DNA of 14,269 bases from Myxococcales bacterium (GCA_021784495.1 JAJXSQ010000016.1:1-14269); one strand, 5' to 3'; positions 8,582 through 14,269 are shown, numbered from the stretch's first letter. The notes: a model not told the origin generated them from the letters alone. Numbers and translations: made by a program.

Positions 8582-8602
8582 CCGCGCCGGAGCCCGGCGC
8601 GG
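8582..8602 (-). other. Perfect 9-bp stem, 3-nt loop hairpin in the ligase leader
   Basis: CCGCGCCGG and its exact reverse complement flank a three-base spacer, giving a very stable hairpin in the 97-bp gap between marC and the ligase gene. Its base ends only three nt before the Shine-Dalgarno GGAGG. No T-run follows on either strand, so it is not a classical intrinsic terminator. It could modulate ligase translation, protect a processed mRNA end, or be a by-product of high GC content. Confidence 0.5.
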
Positions 8603-8665
8603 CCGTCTCGGTGGGTGAAGGGCCATTCTGACAGCGGGCGCGGCTGGTGCGCGCGCCGCGGCGAG

Positions 8666-9331
8666 TCACAGTTGGGTGTGGAGCAGCCCCCCCAGCCCGG
8701 GGAGCCCCTCCGACAGACCGTCCATGACGAACTGGATGGCGATCGCCACCAGGAGCAGGCCGGCGGCGCGCTCCAGGATCGACAGGCCGGCGCGCCCGAG
8801 GACGCGCTCGGTCCTCGCCGCCCCCGCCAGGATCAGGTAGGCCGCGACGCAGGTGATCGCGATCGCCCCCAGGACCGGGAGGGCGCGCCACCAGGGACCC
8901 GCCCGGGCCCGCGCCATGAGGACGATGCTCGTCGCGATCGATCCCGGCCCGGCGAGGAGCGGCATGGCGAGCGGGACGATCGCCGGATCCTCCTGATCGG
9001 CCCCGGCCTCGACCTCCTTGTCGGTGATCCGGGCCCGCGACGGCTGGGTCCGGATCATGTCGAGGGCGAGGATGAGGAGCACCACGCCGCCGGCCACCTT
9101 GAACGCCGGGAGGCCGATGCCGAGGAGCCGGAAGATCCAGGCGCCGGCGAGCGCGAAGACCGCGAGGACCAGCGCCGCGGTCACCGAGGCACGGAGCGCG
9201 GTCTCCCGCCGCTCCGCGGCCGACCGCCCGCGGGTCATCGCCAGGAAGAACGGCGCCGCCGAGATCGGGTCCACGACGAAGAAGATGGTCGGGACGGCGA
9301 CCAGCGAGAGGCTGACGACCTCGGAGAGCAT
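8666..9331 (-). CDS. MarC family integral membrane protein (UPF0056)
   Basis: This 221-residue, very hydrophobic protein has about six predicted membrane segments (roughly 3-28, 46-68, 72-93, 120-142, 148-170, 185-204). The N-terminal VVDPISAAPFFLAMT (19-33) and the central PLLAGPGSI (123-131) are the conserved MarC-family repeats, which carry an Asn/Asp-Pro and a GPGxI motif. Physiological substrates of MarC proteins are not established; the old link to multiple antibiotic resistance has been withdrawn for E. coli MarC. It starts at ATG 9331, 12 bp after the stop of the glycosyltransferase gene, without an obvious Shine-Dalgarno, so translation may depend on coupling. Family assignment is firm; function is unknown. 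Confidence 0.9.
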   Translation of the reverse strand: MLSEVVSLSLVAVPTIFFVVDPISAAPFFLAMTRGRSAAERRETALRASVTAALVLAVFALAGAWIFRLLGIGLPAFKVAGGVVLLILALDMIRTQPSRARITDKEVEAGADQEDPAIVPLAMPLLAGPGSIATSIVLMARARAGPWWRALPVLGAIAITCVAAYLILAGAARTERVLGRAGLSILERAAGLLLVAIAIQFVMDGLSEGLPGLGGLLHTQL

Positions 9332-9343
9332 CCGGCCGGCAGG

Positions 9344-10053
<710 letters not shown>

Positions 10054-10057
<4 letters not shown>

Positions 10058-11187
10058 CCGAGCACCAGGGCGAGCTCCTCGGCGACCCGCTGCGGCGCTC
10101 CCGGGGGGCCGAGCGCGTCGCGCACCTCGCGCAGCCCGGAGAGCTGCGCCTCCCGCGCCGGGCCGGGGCCGAGCACCGCCTCGAGCTCCGCGGCCATCCG
10201 GGCCGGGGTGGCGTCGCCCTGGAGGAGCTCGGGGACGACGCCGCGGCCGGCGAGGAGGTTGACGAGCGAGACGTGGACCAGCTTGACGAGGAGCCTGGCG
10301 ACGATCCAGCTGAGCCAGGAGAGCTTGTAGACCACCACCATCGGCCGGAGCATGAGGCCGGCCTCGAGCGTCGAGGTGCCGCTCTTCACCAGCGCCCCGT
10401 CGCTCGCCCCGACCGCGAGATCGGCCCGCGCCTCGACGAGCCGGACGTCGAGCCCCGCGTGCGCGGCGACGTAGGGCGCGAGCTGGTCCCGGCGGAGGGT
10501 CGGCGCGACGGGGACGACGAACTGGACGTCGGGGTGGCGCACGCGGAGGACCTCGGCTGCCTCGAGCATGGGGGGGAAGATGCGCGCCAGCTCGGTGACG
10601 CGGCTCCCGGGGACGAGTGCGACCGTGGTGCGGGCGGGATCGAGCCCGAGCTCCACGCGGTACCCCGCCGCCGGGCCCGGCGCCGGGCGGTCGGCGAGGG
10701 GGTGGCCGACGAAGCGCGCCGGGACACCGGTCCCCTCGTAGAAGCGCTCCTCGAAGGGGAGGATGCAGAGCATCCGGTCGACGACCTGCGCGATCTTCCG
10801 CGCCCGCCCGGGCCGCCACGCCCAGACGGTCGGCGAGATGTAGTAGACCACCTTCACCCCCAGCCGCCGGAGCCGCCGGGCGAGCCGGAGGTTGAAGTCG
10901 GGGAGGTCGACGAGGAGCGCCGCTCGCGGGCGCCGGCGCTCCGCCTCCCGCCCGAGATCGCGCAGGATGCCGAGGATGCGGGGAAGGCGCGGGATCACCT
11001 CGGCGAGCCCCATGACCGAGATCGCCTCGGCGGGGTGGAGCGCCTCGAGGCCGGCGGCCCGCAGGAGCGGCCCGCCGACGCCGAAGGCGTGGATCCCGGG
11101 GCGCAGCGCCCGCAGCGCCTCGAGCGCCCGCGCCGCGTGGAGGTCGGCGCTCGCCTCCCCGGCGACGATCAGCAGTTCCTCGGCCAC
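10054..11187 (-). CDS. lpxB: Lipid-A-disaccharide synthase LpxB
   Basis: LpxB (GT19) joins lipid X and UDP-2,3-diacylglucosamine into the lipid A disaccharide at the inner membrane. The 377-residue product contains AGEASADLHAA near the N-terminus, DLPDFNLRLARRLR, YYISPTVWAWRPGR, the nucleotide-site VPGSRVTEL, and KSGTSTLEAGL followed by the basic/hydrophobic membrane-associating stretch and ELLQGDATP, in family order. Residue 14 is Ala where most LpxB have Gly (GEASGD). I prefer GTG 11187, which has AGAAGG four nt upstream and gives the usual short N-terminus; a GTG five codons earlier (11202) has no ribosome site. It lies 53 bp downstream of arsR and overlaps the GT2 gene. It appears to be the first LPS gene of the train. 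Confidence 0.95.
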
Positions 11188-11206
11188 GGAGCCTTCTAGC
11201 ACGGTC

Positions 11207-11227
11207 CGCGCGGCGCGCGGCGCGCGG
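11207..11227. repeat. Three perfect tandem copies of heptamer CGCGCGG between arsR and lpxB
   Basis: CGCGCGG repeats at 11207-11213, 11214-11220 and 11221-11227 with no mismatch, in the 53-bp gap between the arsR stop and the lpxB start, about 20-40 nt upstream of lpxB GTG. The unit is partly self-complementary (CCGCGC/GCGCGG with a 3-nt loop), so the transcript can form short GC hairpins. It could be a slippage-prone repeat or simply low-complexity GC-rich spacer. Confidence 0.7.
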
Positions 11228-11240
11228 CGCCGGCAGCCGA

Positions 11241-11657
11241 TCAGCGGGCGCAGCCCTCCATGCAGCGGACCAGCCCCTCCAGGCTCGGCTCGACGAGGCG
11301 GTAGAGGGCGAAGCCGCTCTCCCGCTCGGCCGCGACCAGCCCGTGATCGCGGAGGATCTTGAGCTGCTGCGAGACGATCGGCTGGCCGGCGCCGAGCCGC
11401 GACGCGAGGGAGGTGACGTGCGCCTCCCCCTCGAGGAGCAGGGCGATGATCCGGAGGCGGAGCGGGTGCGCCACCACCTTCAGCACCCCGGCGGCAGTGG
11501 CCGCGCGCGCCGGATCCGCGCCGAAGGGCGGCCGGACCGGGGCCGCGACCCCGCGCGGCGGCCCGATCCCGACCGGCCGGTCACCGCGCCCGAGGAGCCG
11601 GTGGCGCGCGAGCGGCGCGACCGCTCCCCGGGACCTGCCCTCGCTCGATGCCACCAT
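11241..11657 (-). CDS. ArsR-family winged-helix transcriptional repressor
   Basis: This is a 138-residue protein with a winged helix-turn-helix at about 58-125: VVAHPLRLRIIALLLEGE (61-78), recognition region GQPIVSQQLKILRDHGLV (91-108) and the wing AERESGFALYRL (110-121). These are classical ArsR/SmtB features. The alpha3 metal motif (CxC, as in ELCVCDL) is absent; the only cysteines are Cys132 and Cys136 in the C-terminal VRCMEGC. The first 50 residues are a basic, Gly/Pro/Arg-rich and probably disordered extension. ATG 11657 is chosen because GGGAGGAGG lies just upstream; an in-frame ATG at 11696 has no ribosome site. ArsR repressors release DNA on binding metal or on thiol modification; the ligand here is not known. 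Likely targets are its own leader, the DUF2892 gene and the adjacent metal ATPase gene. Confidence 0.9.
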   Translation of the reverse strand: MVASSEGRSRGAVAPLARHRLLGRGDRPVGIGPPRGVAAPVRPPFGADPARAATAAGVLKVVAHPLRLRIIALLLEGEAHVTSLASRLGAGQPIVSQQLKILRDHGLVAAERESGFALYRLVEPSLEGLVRCMEGCAR

Positions 11658-11661
11658 GCCG

Positions 11662-11670
11662 CCTCCTCCC
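11662..11670 (-). promoter_or_regulatory. Strong Shine-Dalgarno GGGAGGAGG that sets the arsR start
   Basis: GGGAGGAGG on the minus strand ends four nt before ATG 11657; the GGAGG within it has seven-nt spacing. It discriminates this start from in-frame ATGs at 11696 and 11894, neither of which has a comparable site. Confidence 0.8.
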
Positions 11671-11713
11671 GCGTCGCGACCCGCGGGACCGGTCATCCGC
11701 TCGCCCCGCTGGC

Positions 11714-11756
11714 GGCTCGGTCCCCGCCGGGACCGGGCCAGAGATCGGTCCCGGCG
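11714..11756 (-). promoter_or_regulatory. Candidate leader with mutually exclusive hairpins upstream of arsR
   Basis: Three segments share complementarity. Positions 11725-11735 (CGCCGGGACCG) pair perfectly over 11 bp with 11746-11756, with a 10-nt loop. An overlapping segment, 11729-11739, instead pairs with 11714-11724 over 11 positions with one mismatch (A.C on the minus-strand RNA) and a 4-nt loop. Because the middle arm is shared, only one hairpin can form at a time. On the minus strand the region would be transcribed ahead of arsR, 57 nt or more upstream of its ATG, if the promoter lies beyond 11756. It could be an attenuator-like switch, or the dyad could act as a DNA operator instead. 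No U-tract follows either hairpin. Confidence 0.45.
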
Positions 11757-11798
11757 ACGGCGATCATCGGGCTGATCGAGCCGGGAGGAAAGGCCAAC

Positions 11799-11849
11799 GG
11801 TTCGAACCATTTGCCCGTGATTCCGGGCGAAACGGTTGCAGGGCAACCG
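11799..11849. promoter_or_regulatory. Row of three abutting dyad symmetries, candidate arsR operator region
   Basis: Three inverted repeats follow one another with one-base gaps. They are the 10-bp palindrome GGTTCGAACC (11799-11808), an 8-bp imperfect repeat TTTGCCCG/CGGGCGAA with a 6-nt loop (11810-11831), and a perfect 7-bp repeat CGGTTGC/GCAACCG with a 3-nt loop (11833-11849). The sequence AACGGTT occurs at 11796-11802 and again at 11831-11837, 35 bp apart, near three and a third helical turns. ArsR-family proteins bind inverted repeats upstream of their own genes, so an autoregulatory operator is plausible. No binding consensus was matched. Confidence 0.4.
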
Positions 11850-11911
11850 CCGCAAGAGCTGCGCGGCCGGAGCGGGCGGCTTGCTCGAAATCAACCGCCA
11901 GTGACATATCG

Positions 11912-11936
11912 CCGCAGCCTGCTGGGCAGGCGGCGG
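11912..11936 (-). terminator. Stem-loop 28 bp past the DUF2892 stop codon, possible transcription end
   Basis: GCCTGC (11917-11922) and GCAGGC (11926-11931) pair perfectly around a 3-nt loop. The stem extends by four more pairs (11912-11915 with 11933-11936) after one A.G mismatch. It lies 28 bp beyond the DUF2892 stop on the minus strand and upstream of the arsR regulatory region, where a transcript end would be expected. There is no T-run, so it would be atypical as an intrinsic terminator. Confidence 0.35.
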
Positions 11937-11964
11937 GGGAGCGGGCGCGCCGCCTTCGCCGGCC

Positions 11965-12162
11965 CTACTTCTTGGAGCCGCTGGTGCTCAGGCCGAAGAG
12001 CCGGTAGGCCGGGCAGAACCCGAAGATCCCGGTGGCGAGCGGCACGAGGCCGATCAGGCCAAACGGGCTCTGCGGGCCGATGACGGTGAGCGAAAGGATC
12101 GCGAGGCCGACCACCACCCGGATCACGCGATCGGCCGACCCCTCGTTGATGAGGCTGTTCAT
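11965..12162 (-). CDS. DUF2892 (YgaP-type transmembrane domain) small membrane protein
   Basis: The 65-residue product matches the DUF2892 pattern: an amphipathic start with DRVIRVVVGLAIL (11-23), two membrane helices at about 13-29 and 33-50 separated by a short turn, and the terminal FCPAYRLFGLST (49-60) with a conserved Cys-Pro. The same domain forms the membrane part of E. coli YgaP, a rhodanese whose gene is controlled by the ArsR-family protein YgaV. Stand-alone DUF2892 proteins have no settled function but are often found with sulfur or metal stress genes. ATG 12162 has AGGAGG seven nt upstream. Any in-frame extension upstream would lack a ribosome site. It is divergent from the metal ATPase gene and upstream of arsR on the same strand. 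Confidence 0.88.
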   Translation of the reverse strand: MNSLINEGSADRVIRVVVGLAILSLTVIGPQSPFGLIGLVPLATGIFGFCPAYRLFGLSTSGSKK

Positions 12163-12184
12163 GGTCAATCCTCCTGTGCCCTGG

Positions 12185-12213
12185 ATGATACTCCCGGCGA
12201 CCAAAGGGTTCAC
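12185..12213 (-). promoter_or_regulatory. Weak candidate promoter for the DUF2892 gene
   Basis: On the minus strand TATCAT (12190-12185) matches five of six bases of the -10 consensus and lies 22 nt upstream of the gene's ATG. The -35 region 17 bp further upstream, GTGAAC, is poor. The -10 match and the adjacent inverted repeat make this plausible but not firm. Confidence 0.35.
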
Positions 12214-12239
12214 GATTCGGCGGACCCCTCCGCCGAATC
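12214..12239. promoter_or_regulatory. Perfect 11-bp inverted repeat in the divergent DUF2892/metal ATPase interval
   Basis: GATTCGGCGGA (12214-12224) and TCCGCCGAATC (12229-12239) are exact reverse complements around a CCCC spacer. The element sits 52 bp upstream of the DUF2892 ATG, abutting its candidate -35, and about 100 bp upstream of the ATPase ATG. That is a good position for a shared operator controlling both divergent genes, with the nearby ArsR protein the obvious candidate. No T-tract follows on either strand, so a terminator is unlikely. Confidence 0.55.
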
Positions 12240-12310
12240 CACGGTGAGTCGACGCGGCTCCGACCGGTGGTCGCCGGTTCGCCGACGGACTAGAACCTTC
12301 GCGCACCGCT

Positions 12311-12335
12311 CCCCCACAGCCCCCCACCCCCGCCC
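12311..12335 (-). other. Four C-tracts before the ATPase start; potential G-quadruplex on the minus strand
   Basis: The plus strand has C runs of 5, 6, 5 and 3 bases separated by ACAG, A and G, ending three bases before the ATPase ATG. The complementary minus strand therefore has four G-runs with loops of 1-4 nt, fitting the standard intramolecular G-quadruplex pattern. It occupies the place where a Shine-Dalgarno would normally be. In such GC-rich DNA the pattern may arise by chance. Confidence 0.5.
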
Positions 12336-12338
12336 GCC

Positions 12339-14269
12339 ATGAACACGCTCCCCGACGACGCCACGCCCCCGCCCGCGCCCCCGCCGCCGGATCGCGATCC
12401 CGTCTGCGGGATGGAGGTCGATCGGGAGCACCCCCGCGGCGGCCTCGTCCAGCGGGGCCGGGTCACCTTCCGCTTCTGCGGCGAGCGCTGCCGGGAGCGC
12501 TTCCTGGAGGAGCCGGCGCGCTACCTCGCGATCGACCCGGTCTGCGGGATGGAGGTGAACCCGCGGGCCCCGAAGGGCGGCGAGTGGGCCCACCAGGGGC
12601 GCACCTTCTTCTTCTGCAACCCGAGGTGTCGCGCCCGCTTCGGCGCCGACCCGGAGCCCTTCCTGGCCCGCCTCGCCCCCTCCGGCGTCCCCGCGCCCCC
12701 GGCGCCCCCCTCCCCGCTCCAGGTCCCGCCCGGCGCCGAGGTGATCTGGGTCTGCCCGATGTGCCCCGAGGTCCGCGAGCCGCGGCCGGTCCCCTGCCCG
12801 AGCTGCGGCATGGCCCTCGAGCCGCTCGCCGTGGGCGGGATGCCGAGCGCCGAGGAGCCGGCCAACCCGGAGCTGGAGAACATGAGCCGCCGGCTCCGCT
12901 GGGGGCTCGCGCCGACGGCGGCGCTCCTCGCGCTCGCCATGGGGGACATGGCCTCCGGGATGGCGGTGCGCCACGCCCTGGGCGGCTTCCGACCCTTCGC
13001 CCTCGCGCAGCTCGCGCTCGCGGCCCCGGTCGTCCTCTGGGGCGGCCTGCCGTTCTTCGAGCGCGCCTGGCTCTCGCTGCGGACCCGGAAGCTCAACATG
13101 TTCACGCTGATCGGGATCGGCACCGGCGCGGCCTTCCTCTTCAGCGCGGCGGCGACCCTCCTGCCGGCCGACCTCTTCCCGGCGGAGTTCCTCGAGCACG
13201 GCGCGCCCCCGATCTACTTCGAGTCGGCCGCGGTGATCGTCGAGCTGGTCTGCCTCGGGCAGGTCCTCGAGCTGCGCGCCCGGGGGAAGGTCTCCGGGGC
13301 GATCCGCGCCCTCCTCGCGCTCGCGCCGCGCACCGCGCGGCGCCTCGGGCCGGACGGCGCCGAGGCCGACGTCGAGATCGCCGCGGTCGGGGTCGGCGAC
13401 CTCCTCCGCGTCCGCCCCGGCGAGAAGATCCCGGTCGACGGGGTGGTGGTCTCCGGGGCGTCCTCGGTGGACGAGTCGATGGTGAGCGGCGAGCCGATCC
13501 CGGTCGAGAAGGGGCCGGGGGATCCGCTCACCGGCGCCACCACCAACGGGACCGGGGCGATGGTCATGCGCGCCGAGCGCGTCGGGGCCGAGACCCTCCT
13601 CTCCCGGATCGTCCAGATGGTGATGACCGCGCAGCGGAGCCGGGCGCCGATCCAGCGGCTCGCCGACGTCGTCGCCGGGTGGTTCGTCCCCGCGGTCGTC
13701 GCCGCGGCGCTGGTCGCCTTCGCGCTCTGGGCGACGCTCGGGCCCGAGCCGCGGCTGGCCCACGGCCTGATGGCGGCGGTGGCGGTCCTGATCATCGCCT
13801 GCCCCTGCGCCCTCGGCCTCGCGACCCCGATGGCGATCATGGTGGGGACCGGGCGCGGCGCCGCCGCGGGCGTCCTGGTCAAGAGCGCCGAGGCGCTGGA
13901 GCGCCTCGAGCGCGTGAGCGTCCTCCTCGTCGACAAGACCGGCACCCTCACCGCCGGCCGCCCGGTCCTGGAGCGGGTGGTGGCCCTGGCGCCCCTCACC
14001 GAGCCCGAGCTCCTCCGGCTCGGGGCGACGCTCGAGCGCGGCTCCGAGCACCCCCTCGCCGCGGCGGTGACGGGCGCCGCCGCCGCGAGGGGCCTCCGCC
14101 TCGGGGAGGCGACCGGGTTCGCCGCGCTCCCTGGCCGGGGGGTCACCGGCCGGGTCGAGGGCCGGGCGGTCGTGCTCGGCACCGCCGCGCTCCTGGGCGA
14201 GCTGGGGATCGACCCCGCGCCGCTCGCCGCGGAGGCCGAGGCGGCGCGCCGGGGCGGCGCCACCGCCCT
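12339..14269 (+). CDS. P1B-type heavy-metal (probably copper) translocating ATPase with two YHS domains and an HMBD, 3' end cut
   Basis: The window holds 643 codons of a metal-exporting P-type ATPase of the inner membrane. After a Pro-rich start come two tandem YHS domains: DPVCGM (20-25) with FCGERCRERF (46-55), and DPVCGM (66-71) with FCNPRCRARF (92-101). A heavy-metal-binding domain follows at about 137-162, VCPMCPEV (138-145) and CPSCGMALEP (153-162). The pump core has LNMFTLIGIGTG in the membrane region, actuator SGEP (383-386), the metal-channel CPC (488-490) within IACPCALGLATP, phosphorylation site DKTGTLT (Asp532) and nucleotide-site SEHP (His571). No classical HMA domain (GMxCxxC) is present. 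CPC suggests Cu+ or a related ion; the later membrane motifs that define specificity are outside the window. ATG 12339 is the first start after an in-frame TAG at 12291 but has no Shine-Dalgarno. Confidence 0.93.
   Translation, partial: MNTLPDDATPPPAPPPPDRDPVCGMEVDREHPRGGLVQRGRVTFRFCGERCRERFLEEPARYLAIDPVCGMEVNPRAPKGGEWAHQGRTFFFCNPRCRARFGADPEPFLARLAPSGVPAPPAPPSPLQVPPGAEVIWVCPMCPEVREPRPVPCPSCGMALEPLAVGGMPSAEEPANPELENMSRRLRWGLAPTAALLALAMGDMASGMAVRHALGGFRPFALAQLALAAPVVLWGGLPFFERAWLSLRTRKLNMFTLIGIGTGAAFLFSAAATLLPADLFPAEFLEHGAPPIYFESAAVIVELVCLGQVLELRARGKVSGAIRALLALAPRTARRLGPDGAEADVEIAAVGVGDLLRVRPGEKIPVDGVVVSGASSVDESMVSGEPIPVEKGPGDPLTGATTNGTGAMVMRAERVGAETLLSRIVQMVMTAQRSRAPIQRLADVVAGWFVPAVVAAALVAFALWATLGPEPRLAHGLMAAVAVLIIACPCALGLATPMAIMVGTGRGAAAGVLVKSAEALERLERVSVLLVDKTGTLTAGRPVLERVVALAPLTEPELLRLGATLERGSEHPLAAAVTGAAAARGLRLGEATGFAALPGRGVTGRVEGRAVVLGTAALLGELGIDPAPLAAEAEAARRGGATA

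Larger units (their letters stand above)
11658..11964. other. 307-bp non-coding region between arsR and the DUF2892 gene
   Basis: No credible protein gene is present on either strand; open frames here are Arg/Pro/Ser-rich with no ribosome site. The region holds, in plus-strand order, the arsR Shine-Dalgarno (11662-11670), the alternative hairpins (11714-11756), a 6-bp stem with a 6-nt loop (CGATCA/TGATCG, 11761-11778), a row of three dyads (11799-11849) and a stem-loop downstream of the DUF2892 stop (11912-11936). Around 11796-11840 and 11885-11910 the sequence is visibly less GC-rich than its surroundings, as expected of a promoter. I could not place a convincing -35/-10 pair for arsR. Confidence 0.6.
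12163..12338. other. 176-bp divergent intergenic region
   Basis: This separates the DUF2892 gene (minus) from the metal ATPase gene (plus). It contains the DUF2892 Shine-Dalgarno, a weak minus-strand promoter, the 11-bp inverted repeat, a very weak plus-strand promoter candidate (TGGTCG at 12268-12273, TAGAAC at 12291-12296, 17-bp spacing), and the C-tract block before the ATPase start. No coding potential is seen. Confidence 0.6.

Noticed and set aside
11790..11830. GGTTCGAACC resembling a tRNA T-loop
   Set aside because: Neither strand gives a 5-bp T-stem, acceptor stem or anticodon arm around it; it is a simple palindrome.
11658..11894. An upstream in-frame extension of ArsR to ATG 11894
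   Set aside because: The added 79 residues are Arg/Ser/Pro-rich without a domain, and the strong Shine-Dalgarno lies before ATG 11657.
11881..11909. A plus-strand promoter-like pair TTGCTC and ACATAT with 17-bp spacing
   Set aside because: The -10 match is poor and the only downstream plus-strand gene is more than 400 bp away; it would mainly transcribe antisense to the DUF2892 gene. Kept only as a weak possibility.
12210..14051. A 613-codon minus-strand frame opposite the metal ATPase
   Set aside because: The product is a charged low-complexity sequence, while the plus strand encodes YHS, HMBD, CPC and DKTGTLT motifs in order.

Overview
The window is a very GC-rich stretch (clearly above 65% by eye, no exact count made) from a Gram-negative, diderm bacterium. 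It carries five enzymes or transporters of lipid A and LPS-core biogenesis (LpxB, LpxK, WaaA, a WaaF-type heptosyltransferase, MsbA). Codon third positions are almost all G or C, and long spurious open frames cover the opposite strand. The composition and gene content would suit Myxococcota or related former deltaproteobacteria, or a lineage such as Rokubacteria, but nothing here fixes the phylum. I see no rRNA, tRNA, insertion sequence or CRISPR array.

Positions 1-11187, all minus strand: a tightly packed gene train read from right to left. The order is lpxB, a polyprenyl-phosphate sugar synthase (GT2, DPM1-like), a MarC-family membrane protein, an AMP-forming acyl-CoA ligase, a divergent EF-G paralog, msbA, waaA (Kdo transferase), a heptosyltransferase and lpxK (cut by the window edge). 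Gaps run from a 4-bp overlap to 97 bp, and no convincing intrinsic terminator interrupts the train, so one long operon is likely. LpxB makes the lipid A disaccharide, LpxK phosphorylates it, WaaA adds Kdo, the heptosyltransferase extends the inner core, and MsbA flips the product across the inner membrane. The ligase, EF-G paralog and MarC protein are unexpected guests in this pathway. The five LPS genes all appear to start with GTG, while the other genes start with ATG.

Positions 11188-12338: a regulatory stretch. An ArsR-family repressor gene sits just upstream of lpxB on the same strand, separated by a three-copy heptamer repeat. Its roughly 300-bp upstream region contains alternative hairpins that share one arm, and a row of three abutting dyad symmetries. 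Next comes a 65-residue DUF2892 (YgaP-type) membrane protein gene, then a divergent intergenic region with a perfect 11-bp inverted repeat and a C-tract run that could form a G-quadruplex on the minus strand.

Positions 12339-14269, plus strand: the first 643 codons of a P1B-type heavy-metal ATPase, probably for copper. Its N-terminus carries two tandem YHS domains followed by a Cys-rich heavy-metal-binding domain. With the ArsR regulator and DUF2892 protein it looks like a small metal or sulfur stress locus beside the LPS operon.

No wholly new system can be claimed. The items most worth a second look are the ArsR leader structures, the catalytic-site substitutions in WaaA and the EF-G paralog, and the triple metal-binding front end of the ATPase.
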